Assembly: GCA_947167725.1 (NCBI GenBank)
Contig: CAMVJF010000002.1
Span: 1 to 35,240 of the forward strand
Reading direction: 5' to 3'
Length of the DNA stretch: 35,240 bases
DNA from: an uncultured Clostridia bacterium
GTDB taxonomy: Bacteria > Bacillota > Clostridia > Oscillospirales > Oscillospiraceae
The notes under the pieces are model-generated. The model did no database searches, was not told the origin of the DNA, and worked only from the letters and a program-made list of their open reading frames with translations. Shown one piece after another: positions 13,165 to 20,145 of the stretch. How positions within the stretch are numbered: the stretch's first letter is position 1; the number at the start of each line of letters is the position of its first letter. Made by a program: the position numbers and the translations under genes.

Positions 13165-14370
13165 ATGCCGAACAAAGAGAAATATCCCTATATCCGAAAG
13201 TATTTCACCTTCGACGGCCAGGCTTACGAGGTCTACGGCAAATCCGAGGAGGAGGCCGTCGCAAAGAAGCTTCGCCGCCTGCAGGAGCTGGAAGCCGGTC
13301 GCATGGATTCCTCGAAAACCGTCCGCGACTGGGCGGAGGTCTGGTACCGCGAGTACATCCAGCCGCGCAAAATCACGGCCAAGAGCAAAAAGATGTACCG
13401 CGGCGTCCTGGATCGTGAGATCATCCCCGCCGTCGGCAAGCTCAAGCTCCGCCAGGTGACGGAGCTGCACCTGCAGCGGATCCTCAACCGTCACGCCGGC
13501 GAGAGCAGCTCCGGCGTGGAGAAGATCCGCATGGTCATCAAGGCCATGTTCAAACGGGCCTATTTGAGCCGCCTGCTGCCGTTCGACCCGTCCGAGGGGC
13601 TGGTACTGCCCGAGACGACCGAAAACGGCCACAGGAGCCTCACAGAGGCCGAGAGAGCCGCTCTGCTCGCCGTGGCGTCTTATCCCACCTTCGACGGCAA
13701 AGCTAACAGGAGCGGCTGCTGGCTGCTCCTCATGCTGCGCTGCGGCCTCCGCCCCGGCGAGACGGCCGCCCTCAAAACGGCCGACGTGGATCTCCCCGGC
13801 CGCACGCTGCACGTGCGTGCCGCGCGGGAATCCGGCAGCGGCCGCGAAAAGGCGCCCAAGACGACAGCCGGCGTCCGAGACGTGCCGATCCCGGAGGATC
13901 TCGTGCCCTGGCTCGAGCGGCAGCTCCTGGCCGATCCATCGCCCTGGCTGTTCACGCAGAAGGACAAAAAAACGCCCCTCAGCGAAACCTCGATGCGGCG
14001 CCGCTGGGAGACGGTGAAAAAGTACATGGATATTGAACTCGGAGCCAAAACCGAGCGCGTCAAGCTGCCGGGCGCCCGGCGGCACTCCCTGGTGATCACC
14101 GCGAGCGTGCTCGCCGAAGATCTCGACCTCTACGATCTCCGGCATACCTACTGCACGGATCTGGAGATCGCCGGCGTCCCGATCAACGTGGCCAAGGAGC
14201 TCATGGGCCACGCCGACATCGCCACCACCGCGAACATCTACACCCACGCCAGCACCGCCGCTCTCGATCAGGCCCGCGCCCTCATTAACGCCGCCGCTGC
14301 CCCAAAGCCGCCCGCCGAGGCGTCCGATCCCGCGGGAATCCACACGGGAAATGAGAATCCGACCGCCTGA
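13165..14370 (+). CDS. int: Tyrosine site-specific integrase
   Basis: 401 aa from ATG 13165 with GAGG nine bases upstream; a GTG at 13150 lies in the hairpin and is less likely. N-terminus: arm-binding region (GQAYEVYGKSEEEAVAKKL) and SAM-like core-binding domain (TVRDWAEVWYREYIQP...). Catalytic domain: R196 in LRCGLRPGE, R326 in YDLRHTYCTDLE, H349 in LMGHADI and nucleophile Y359 in ANIYTHAS. It integrates and, with an excisionase, excises the phage at the attP directly downstream. A candidate excisionase is the 67-aa protein at 9266-9469. Confidence 0.95.
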   Translation: MPNKEKYPYIRKYFTFDGQAYEVYGKSEEEAVAKKLRRLQELEAGRMDSSKTVRDWAEVWYREYIQPRKITAKSKKMYRGVLDREIIPAVGKLKLRQVTELHLQRILNRHAGESSSGVEKIRMVIKAMFKRAYLSRLLPFDPSEGLVLPETTENGHRSLTEAERAALLAVASYPTFDGKANRSGCWLLLMLRCGLRPGETAALKTADVDLPGRTLHVRAARESGSGREKAPKTTAGVRDVPIPEDLVPWLERQLLADPSPWLFTQKDKKTPLSETSMRRRWETVKKYMDIELGAKTERVKLPGARRHSLVITASVLAEDLDLYDLRHTYCTDLEIAGVPINVAKELMGHADIATTANIYTHASTAALDQARALINAAAAPKPPAEASDPAGIHTGNENPTA

Positions 14371-14414
14371 TTTTCCGCTCCGTCCCGCCGTTCTTTCGCT
14401 TTTCGGCCCGCGCC

Positions 14415-14459
14415 TTCGTAATCAGCAGGTCGTGTGTTCGAGTCACATTACCAGCTCCA
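14415..14459 (+). other. attP: attP core: 3' half of a tRNA-Thr(CGT) gene
   Basis: From TTCGTAATCAGC through the variable loop, T-arm (GTGTG-TTCGAGT-CACAT) to TACCAGCTCCA, this is the 3' part of a tRNA: anticodon CGT in loop TTCGTAA, 3' anticodon strand TCAGC, T-loop TTCGAGT and encoded CCA. The 5' half is absent. Forty-five bases after the integrase stop, a tRNA 3' fragment is the classic attP that restores the host tRNA on integration. Confidence 0.88.
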
Positions 14460-14462
14460 TAC

Positions 14463-14508
14463 AAAAAGCCTTGGAATCCGGGATTTTCCCGTGATTTCAA
14501 GGCTTTTT
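14463..14508. terminator. Bidirectional terminator after attP
   Basis: Arms AAAAAGCCTTGGAATC and GATTTCAAGGCTTTTT pair over 16 bases with one mismatch, with A-run and T-run at the ends, so it can stop transcription from both sides (integrase side and late genes). Confidence 0.85.
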
Positions 14509-14509
14509 T

Positions 14510-14598
14510 CGTTCTGCCCGCCCGAGTCTCGCCCGGTGGCTATATGTAATTTAATGCACTCGAATGCACAATCAGACCGGGAAATGGGCCGGGAAAAA
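14510..14598. other. Gap with possible integrase arm sites
   Basis: No gene. Two direct repeats AATGCAC (14553-14559, 14563-14569) separated by TCG lie about 95-110 bases from the attP core, where arm-type integrase sites are often placed. Tentative. Confidence 0.4.
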
Positions 14599-15174
14599 TC
14601 AGCCCGGATCCGCGTCTCCCGTCTCGCCGCTGTCCCCTTCCGGATCCTCTTGGGGTGTCTCCGGCTCGCGGGCGTGCTTGCCGGTGTATTCCGTAACGTA
14701 ATCCAAAACCGGCGCCGCAGCGGTCGCGTCCGCGTCGAGCTTGTCCTTGTAATCCTTAAGCGATTTCTGCAGCCAGTGCGGGACCGGCGCGCCCAGGCGC
14801 CCGGCGTTTTCGATAATGCTGCCCAGCTCCGTGATGATGTACCAGAGCAGTACGACCGGCGTGATGATCGGCCCGATCTCGATCCCGATCGGCACGTGGC
14901 TGCCTTCGACAATCACATGCAGCGCGATGTCGCAGAGCGCGGCCACGAGCACCGCGAAAATCTCCCCCAGCTTGTGCCAAACGCCGTCACGGGCGACGTC
15001 GGAGCTCCACTCCCCCGCCCGTCGGGCTGCAGCCGTGCCGCTTGCGTAGTCGAGCAGGACGCAGGCCGCCCAGATGATGATCGCCCAGCCGAGCCAGCCC
15101 CAGAGGGCCGTGAGCGTGGCCAGGACGAGCGCGATCGCGCCCTTGATCTCCGTCGCTTTGTCAGGTGCTGTCAT
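14599..15174 (-). CDS. Phage holin, phi-LC3/Holin_4-like
   Basis: 191 aa from ATG 15174 with AAAGGAG upstream. Several hydrophobic segments: IALVLATLTALWGWLGWAII with WAACVLLDYASGTAAA, LGEIFAVLVAALCDIALHVI, then GPIITPVVLLWYIITELGSI. The LLDYxSGxxAA and WYIITELGSIIENAGRLG motifs are those of the Bacillus/Clostridium Holin_4 (toxin secretion/phage lysis) family. The acidic, Pro-rich C-terminus (EPETPQEDPEGDSGETGDAD) is cytoplasmic. It follows the endolysin by 16 bases: a standard lysis cassette. Inner membrane; it permits endolysin release. Confidence 0.9.
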   Translation of the reverse strand: MTAPDKATEIKGAIALVLATLTALWGWLGWAIIIWAACVLLDYASGTAAARRAGEWSSDVARDGVWHKLGEIFAVLVAALCDIALHVIVEGSHVPIGIEIGPIITPVVLLWYIITELGSIIENAGRLGAPVPHWLQKSLKDYKDKLDADATAAAPVLDYVTEYTGKHAREPETPQEDPEGDSGETGDADPG

Positions 15175-15190
15175 GTTAAATCTCCTTTCT

Positions 15191-15922
15191 TTAGCCCAGC
15201 AGAAGCCGGGTCCATGTCTCATCTCCGAGTATGCCATCCCGTAGAAGCCCGCGGTCGCCCTGGAAACGCACCAGCGCATTCCAGGTGTTATAGCCCAGAT
15301 CTCCGTCCGTTCCGTCTGGTCCGCAGCTGTACCCATGCGCGATGAGCGCGCCCTGAGCGCTGCGGACCGCCCAGCCTTTGCTGCCGCGGGATAAGGTCGG
15401 CAGGCCGCGGATCACCGTCTCCTGCTGATCCGAGACCTTATTGCCGGAGTCGGCAAAATGGTCCGCGGCGGCAGCACGCTCCTGATACCGCAGCACGCAG
15501 CTCCAGGGGTAGTTGTAGTAGCTCTGCTGACAGATTTCCTTCCCCGTCTGATCCCCCGGCACGCCGCCGACGGTCTGGCCTCTCTCGTTGAGCCGGGCCG
15601 CGACGATCCGGCCCTCTGTCACGACCAGCGCCGTGTGGCTGGCTTCGTTGAGCAGCACGTCTCCCGGCTGCATCCCGCGCCCGGAGGCAAGGTCCACTTC
15701 CACCGTGACATCCCGGAACCCGCAGGCGAGAAACGCCTTGCGCATGTTCCCGGTATAGCTCGCCCCAGCCTCCCGCACGGAGACGCCGACGGCCTCCCAT
15801 GCGGAGATGACGAGGGACGAGCAATCGTAGTCCGGCCCCCAGCGGTTCTGCTGGTCATAGCCGTGCGCAGGATTGTTCGCGATTGCCACGGCCCACGCGA
15901 CTGCTCCCTGTGCCTTGCTCAT
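15191..15922 (-). CDS. Endolysin: NlpC/P60-like amidase with peptidoglycan-binding domain
   Basis: 243 aa from ATG 15922, overlapping the previous stop as ATGA. Catalytic domain 1-155: WGPDYDCSSLVISAWEAVGV (nucleophile Cys34), GMQPGDVLLNEASHTALVV (His96) and YYNYPWSCVLRY, typical of phage peptidoglycan amidohydrolases (Amidase_5/NlpC-like). The last ~65 residues (TLSRGSKGWAVRSAQGALIA ... TDGDLGYNTWNALVRFQGDR) are a PG_binding_1 domain. There is no signal peptide, so it depends on the holin. Confidence 0.93.
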   Translation of the reverse strand: MSKAQGAVAWAVAIANNPAHGYDQQNRWGPDYDCSSLVISAWEAVGVSVREAGASYTGNMRKAFLACGFRDVTVEVDLASGRGMQPGDVLLNEASHTALVVTEGRIVAARLNERGQTVGGVPGDQTGKEICQQSYYNYPWSCVLRYQERAAAADHFADSGNKVSDQQETVIRGLPTLSRGSKGWAVRSAQGALIAHGYSCGPDGTDGDLGYNTWNALVRFQGDRGLLRDGILGDETWTRLLLG

Positions 15923-16323
15923 GTCACGACCTCCCAGCCATACACGCCGGGCTCCCACACGTTCCCGTCCGTGATGGACTCATACACCGGCCCGTCCGCA
16001 TCGGGATAATGCACCTTGTCACCCTTGCCATAAGCGTCCTGCGCTCCTGTGGGCTGTTTCCAGACGGGGATTTCTCCGGGACGCGCTACCTCCGTCCACA
16101 GCGCCGGGGTTCTGTCAGGTTCCCAATCGGCTTGGCTGGTGTGAGACTGGACACAGCGATAGAGCTTGCCGTTGTGCTGTACACGTTCATCGGTCACATA
16201 GGCGATGCCAGAGTACCAGCTTTTAAACAGCTCTACGCCGTCCAGCGCATCCGCGTCAGAGAGCGACGCTGCGGCGCGTTCGATCAGCGGACGCAAGGCC
16301 CTTGCTTTTTCTTGAGGTGTCAT
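15919..16323 (-). CDS. Small tail-associated protein with carbohydrate-binding (CBM5/12-like) motif
   Basis: 134 aa. After a helix-rich N-terminus (MTPQEKARALRPLIERAAAS) comes GELFKSW-like sequence and VQHNGKLYRCVQSHTSQADW then PDRTPALWTEV, the conserved core of the CBM5/12 chitin-binding family (Y-x-C-xx-xH-t-s, P-alW). A second similar block follows (GKGDKVHYPDADGPVYESITD). Such proteins sit between fibres and lysin in Firmicute phages and may bind cell-wall glycans. Four-base overlaps with both neighbours. Confidence 0.8.
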   Translation of the reverse strand: MTPQEKARALRPLIERAAASLSDADALDGVELFKSWYSGIAYVTDERVQHNGKLYRCVQSHTSQADWEPDRTPALWTEVARPGEIPVWKQPTGAQDAYGKGDKVHYPDADGPVYESITDGNVWEPGVYGWEVVT

Positions 16324-16550
16324 TCACTCACCCCCGTCAGAATGTCAAATGCCTCCGCTTTCGCGGCAAGCGCGTCCATGTCCTGCTCTTCAGGCGGCAT
16401 GATGTCACCCTCGGTGTACTGCCGTCCAAACTCAGCCGGGTCACATGCCTCGGAGTATTCCACGCCGTCGCGCACGACATAACGCCCGGAATCGGAGTAG
16501 GTGCGGATGAAATCGCGTTCACCCACTTTAAAGTTTTCAGTTACGATCAT
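16320..16550 (-). CDS. Small tail-region protein (XkdX-neighbour type)
   Basis: 76 aa: MIVTENFKVGERDFIRTYSD, SGRYVVRDGVEYSEACDPAE and FGRQYTEGDIMPPEEQDM. Phage proteins with MIVTEN..v...fvrTYSD.g.yI.rdGv.YseA.DP are common between the fibre genes and the CBM protein; function unknown, perhaps a fibre-associated or chaperone protein. The start ATG 16550 has GGAG about 9 bases upstream and lies 14 bases after the fibre gene's stop. Confidence 0.75.
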   Translation of the reverse strand: MIVTENFKVGERDFIRTYSDSGRYVVRDGVEYSEACDPAEFGRQYTEGDIMPPEEQDMDALAAKAEAFDILTGVSE

Positions 16551-16563
16551 TTCCGCGTTCTCC

Positions 16564-17373
16564 TTATGTGATTGGTGTTCCATCAGCGTACTGCGTTTCG
16601 TAGATACTGCCCTCGATGGGGAGAATCTGGTTGTTGGCATAGCCGAGGATGGTGCTCCAGTTGGTGGCTTGAGTGTACTCGGTGATTGTGGCCTGAGGGA
16701 CATACAGCGTGCCGCCATCCCCGCTGGAACCGAACGCGCCATCAAGTCCACCACCAAGTGTTATGCAGTATGGCGCTCTTATAATTAGCGTTTTCAGGGC
16801 GCCGCATCTGCTAAAACCATTATTGTATATACGATCATAGGTACCGTTACCACCAAGCATATCCACAGCAGCGAGTGCTGGGTTGGAATAAATTCCATAG
16901 TTGGCAATAGACTTCAGTTGTTCACCTACAAGGACTTCAAGCACAGTACACTCGCTGACCGCATAGCCCGATAACTGTTTGGCAGCAGTTAAATGTACCG
17001 ATGTAACTGCTACCCGTCCTCGAAGAGCACTCGATTTGATAACGCCATTCTCGCCGGAGTAATCGCTAACAAACGCGCCGCTCGGTTCATTTACATCGAG
17101 AATGTTTATTCCACCGCCCCCGCCTTGCACGTCCACCGTGATCTCCGCGTTGGCATACGCCGCCACGTCCTCGGTGGTCGTGCCGTTTTGGGCGATACTG
17201 ATCTGCTTCGTGCCGGTGGGTGTGATGCCGGTCGGGATGGCCTGCACAGCGCTCACAAATCCAGCCGGGAAAGCCATCTGCGCGGATGTGCCGCCTTTGG
17301 TACGGATAGCGTTGGCAACGGAGGTAAGGTCGCTGTCGAGCTGGGTGCTGTCTACGAGTTTGTCAACTGCCAT
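16564..17373 (-). CDS. Putative receptor-binding tail protein with leucine-rich (BspA-like) domain
   Basis: 269 aa. N-terminus MAVDKLVDSTQLDSDLTSVANAIRT (kept to phage tail-fibre attachment type) with KGGTSAQMAFPAGFVSAVQAI, a module shared by many Clostridia tail proteins. After a Gly-rich hinge (GGGGGINI) the C-terminal half has a BspA-like leucine-rich pattern (LEVLVGEQLKSIANYGIYSN, LKTLIIRAP...). Its GC content falls well below the phage average in this half, which suggests recent exchange of the host-binding tip. Likely adhesin at the fibre end. Confidence 0.72.
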   Translation of the reverse strand: MAVDKLVDSTQLDSDLTSVANAIRTKGGTSAQMAFPAGFVSAVQAIPTGITPTGTKQISIAQNGTTTEDVAAYANAEITVDVQGGGGGINILDVNEPSGAFVSDYSGENGVIKSSALRGRVAVTSVHLTAAKQLSGYAVSECTVLEVLVGEQLKSIANYGIYSNPALAAVDMLGGNGTYDRIYNNGFSRCGALKTLIIRAPYCITLGGGLDGAFGSSGDGGTLYVPQATITEYTQATNWSTILGYANNQILPIEGSIYETQYADGTPIT

Positions 17374-18554
17374 CAGTAGTTACCTCCCTGCCATGTCGCA
17401 AGCGTCTGCGCCGCCCACGCGCTGCCGTTCCACACGAGGAACGCCCCGGTCGCGGGGGAACTGGGTGCGGTGATCTTGCCGCTGTCGATCGCGTCCTGTG
17501 CCGCCGCCGTGCGATAGGTGGACGGGACGGACTGTAGAGCCGTATCCGCTTTGCCAAGGGAAGTCTGGACAGCGGAGGCGAGATCGGATTTCGGGATGCC
17601 GCCAGAGGGCTTGGAATAGGTTCCCGCGCCCACATCGGCAGCGTTAAGCATGACCGCGCCCGTTTTGTTGTTGACGCTCTGGACGGGAGCCGCAGCAGCA
17701 GCGCCAGAGGCATCGACGAATCCGCTGTCATTGGTCAGGTCGCTGGTTTTGGCCGGGATATCTGTATCAGACGGGAGCGCTCCGACATCGGACGCACTCA
17801 ACACAACAGCGCCCGTTTTGCCGTTTACGGACTGCACAGGGACAGCAGGGATGTCAGACGGAGTAGCAAGACCCAACTGCGCAGCCGTCTGATTCCCGGT
17901 CAGCGTATGGCCGTTGATCGAGGGGCGGTTGGTCAGCAAATCGTAGTCGGTCGTGCCGCCCTGACCACCCGGAGCCGTCCACAGTTTGCCGTTCGCATCC
18001 ACGCCGACAGGCTGCGTTTGTGCGCTCGTTTTCGCGTCCGGGTCAACCAGCGGGATCTCGTTTACCACATCGGTGACGATTTCGGCCTTATCTTCCTCGG
18101 TCAGCGTGTATGCCGGGCCTTTGATGTCGACAGGCTGGGGGTTGGGCAGATCTCCGTCATTCGTCCAGCTAATAATGCCAGCCGCGCTCACGCTGGGTGT
18201 GAAGGTCACGCCGTTCTCGCCGGGGTCGCCCTTCGGGCCTGATGCCAACTCGCCGAGGCTCATCCACCCGTTGTTCGGGTTGTAGGTGTAAACGGTGTAG
18301 GGGATCTCCGTGCCGACCAGGTAGCAGGTCCAGTCCTCCGCGGTGGCGGGGAGATCGGCCTCCGTGGCCACCAGGCCGGAAATCTCGAGCCCCGTGCCCG
18401 GGTCGCCCTTGATGCTGATCGCGGGCGGGTTCGGCAGCCCCGCGTTGTTGGTCCAGCTCAGGGTGCCGTCCTCGTCGACGGACGGCGTGTAGTACGGGCC
18501 ATAGTAGCCCTCGAACATGCGGAAGATCTCCGCACAGCTGTTTCCGCAATTCAT
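17373..18554 (-). CDS. Tail fibre with collagen-like stretches
   Basis: 393 aa. Two related blocks at the N-terminus: YTPSVDEDGTLSWTNNAGLPNP-like and FTPSVSAAGIISWTNDGDLP, each followed by a short collagen-like Gly-x-y stretch (IKGDPGTG, GPKGDPGENG). The central part has three repeats of the type PVQSVNGKTGAVVLSASDVG, a phage-fibre shaft repeat. The C-terminus ends in FLVWNGSAWAAQTL, usual for fibre tips. It probably forms a trimeric fibre. One base overlaps with the downstream receptor-binding gene (TGATG). Confidence 0.85.
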   Translation of the reverse strand: MNCGNSCAEIFRMFEGYYGPYYTPSVDEDGTLSWTNNAGLPNPPAISIKGDPGTGLEISGLVATEADLPATAEDWTCYLVGTEIPYTVYTYNPNNGWMSLGELASGPKGDPGENGVTFTPSVSAAGIISWTNDGDLPNPQPVDIKGPAYTLTEEDKAEIVTDVVNEIPLVDPDAKTSAQTQPVGVDANGKLWTAPGGQGGTTDYDLLTNRPSINGHTLTGNQTAAQLGLATPSDIPAVPVQSVNGKTGAVVLSASDVGALPSDTDIPAKTSDLTNDSGFVDASGAAAAAPVQSVNNKTGAVMLNAADVGAGTYSKPSGGIPKSDLASAVQTSLGKADTALQSVPSTYRTAAAQDAIDSGKITAPSSPATGAFLVWNGSAWAAQTLATWQGGNY

Positions 18555-18859
18555 GGCAGTACCTCCTCCTCATTCGACGGCAGCACGGGGATGGGCCAGC
18601 AGCGCGAGCCCGGGGCGTCGTACTCGCTGCGATAGCAGCGGATCTGCATCAAAGCCGGGGCGCCCGCCATGAAGCCGAGCGTCTCCTCCTGGCTGAGCTG
18701 CACGATCACGAGCCCGTTCTGCAGCAGCAGCGCCGTCTTGTCCTTGGCTGCGATCACCTGCCCGCCCTGGGCAAAGGTGACGCGCAGGGCGGAGTAGCTC
18801 TCCGCCGGAAGCGGCGTCTGGATCGTGGCGGCAAAGCTCGCCCCTTTTATGATTGGCAT
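18551..18859 (-). CDS. Small conserved tail protein
   Basis: 102 aa, MPIIKGASFAATIQTPLPAE ... YSALRVTFAQGGQVIAAKDK, LLQNGLVIVQLSQEETLGFM, LMQIRCYRSEYDAPGSRCWPI. Beta-rich, like the small baseplate or fibre-linking proteins found just upstream of collagen-like fibres in Clostridia phages. No enzymatic motif. ATGA overlap with the fibre gene. Confidence 0.7.
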   Translation of the reverse strand: MPIIKGASFAATIQTPLPAESYSALRVTFAQGGQVIAAKDKTALLLQNGLVIVQLSQEETLGFMAGAPALMQIRCYRSEYDAPGSRCWPIPVLPSNEEEVLP

Positions 18860-18872
18860 CTCTGTCTCCTCC

Positions 18873-19109
18873 TCAATACCCGATTTTCCCGATGATGAGA
18901 AACGTCCCCGACATCCTGGCCACCAGCACGCGGTCTCCCGCGGCCAGGGCCTCGCCGGTGAGGACGTGCTTGTAGCGCTTCGTTGTCGTGCTCGCGCTCC
19001 CGTCGAGCGTGAGCGTCGCGCCCGCGCTTGTGACGCTGCCGACCGTCGCCAGGATGAGGCTCGTGCCGCTTTTGTCTCCCGGCGCCGGGAAGTCCAGAAA
19101 CTCAGTCAA
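18873..19109 (-). CDS. Small tail protein, OB-like
   Basis: 78 aa: MTEFLDFPAPGDKSGTSLIL, VGSVTSAGATLTLDGSASTT, KRYKHVLTGEALAAGDRVLV, ARMSGTFLIIGKIGY. The ending GDRVLVARxSGTxLIIGKI is common in baseplate-hub accessory proteins with an OB-fold (as in DUF2577-like tail proteins). Overlaps the hub gene by 8 bases. Beta only. Confidence 0.7.
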   Translation of the reverse strand: MTEFLDFPAPGDKSGTSLILATVGSVTSAGATLTLDGSASTTTKRYKHVLTGEALAAGDRVLVARMSGTFLIIGKIGY

Positions 19110-20145
19110 GATTGAGCACCACCTTTTCCATCGTGTGGGTCATCGTCCCGCCGACGCGCAGCTCCATCGTCCAGCTCCGCTCGATGCAGATTCCGGTGAA
19201 TTCGCCGTAGTGCAGCGCCGTCACATCGCCGACGCCGAAGCCCGGCAGCAGCGCCGTCTGCACCGTCAGGGTCTCGCCGGAGATCAGGCTCTCCGTCCGC
19301 AGCCGGTTCGCGTAGGCCTGCAGTTCCTCCTGGGAGGCGATGTTGTCCACCCTCTCCAGCCGGCAGATCCGCCGCCCCCGCCGCGCTGTCGACAGCGGGC
19401 TCTGCGGGTTGTCGTTCACCGCCGTGGCGACCATCGGGCCGCTCTTGTCGGGGTTCGAGCAGGTCACGATAAACACGTTCGGCGCGGAGTAGACGTCGGT
19501 CTGCGCGTTGAAGGTGGGAAGTAGCAGGCTCTGAATGTCGCTGTCATTGAGGACGTGGTCGATGTTCTGCGCCGTCGGAATGCTCGCGGGCTCGACGATC
19601 GCGAGCCCCTCCGCGTTGAACCACAGCGCGTTGTAGTTGATCTCGCCGAGCAGCTCGTTGATGATGTCCAGGTAGCTGATCCCCGGCTCCCACCAGCCCC
19701 GCGCCTCTGCGAGCGTCGCGCTCGTCGGCGTGATCAGCGCGGTGGTGATCCCGGCCCGCGTCAGAAGATACTGCACAGGGGCGAGGTAGTTGGCTCCGGC
19801 GCTGTATGCGATGCTGTTCTCCACCCGGGTGTCGCGGACGACCCAGCCGCGGTCGTAGGCCTCGATGCTCACGCTGCGGCTGGTCTCGTCCTCCTGCTCC
19901 CGGACCGTCGCCGGGTAGAACACGCCCAGCGGGTGTGCCGTCCCGTCGATCCAGAGCTCGGGCCGGATCTGATCCGTCAGCCAGTTGGCGCCCTCCGGGA
20001 TGGCGAACTCGCCGCTCAGGCTCGTTTTGATGTCGCCGGAGTCCGTCATCCGCAGCGTGGGCGCGCTCCCGTCGATAGGATAGAGCGCGGCGAAGTCCGC
20101 GCCGTTGCGGACCAGCACGAACCGGATCTCAAGCGTTCTCGTCAT
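19102..20145 (-). CDS. Baseplate hub/tail-tip protein (gp27/XkdQ-like)
   Basis: 347 aa. N-terminus LEIRFVLVRNGADFAALYPI, TDSGDIKTSLSGEFAIPEGA and LWIDGTAHPLGVFYPATVRE, then EAYDRGWVVRDTRVEN and WWEPGISYLDIINELLGEIN. It resembles the hub proteins of siphophage and PBSX-like tails, which plug the tail tube. The ending (ALLPGFGVGDVTALHYGEFT ... MTHTMEKVVLNLD) is the usual last domain. Overlaps the upstream gene by 17 bases. Confidence 0.8.
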   Translation of the reverse strand: MTRTLEIRFVLVRNGADFAALYPIDGSAPTLRMTDSGDIKTSLSGEFAIPEGANWLTDQIRPELWIDGTAHPLGVFYPATVREQEDETSRSVSIEAYDRGWVVRDTRVENSIAYSAGANYLAPVQYLLTRAGITTALITPTSATLAEARGWWEPGISYLDIINELLGEINYNALWFNAEGLAIVEPASIPTAQNIDHVLNDSDIQSLLLPTFNAQTDVYSAPNVFIVTCSNPDKSGPMVATAVNDNPQSPLSTARRGRRICRLERVDNIASQEELQAYANRLRTESLISGETLTVQTALLPGFGVGDVTALHYGEFTGICIERSWTMELRVGGTMTHTMEKVVLNLD

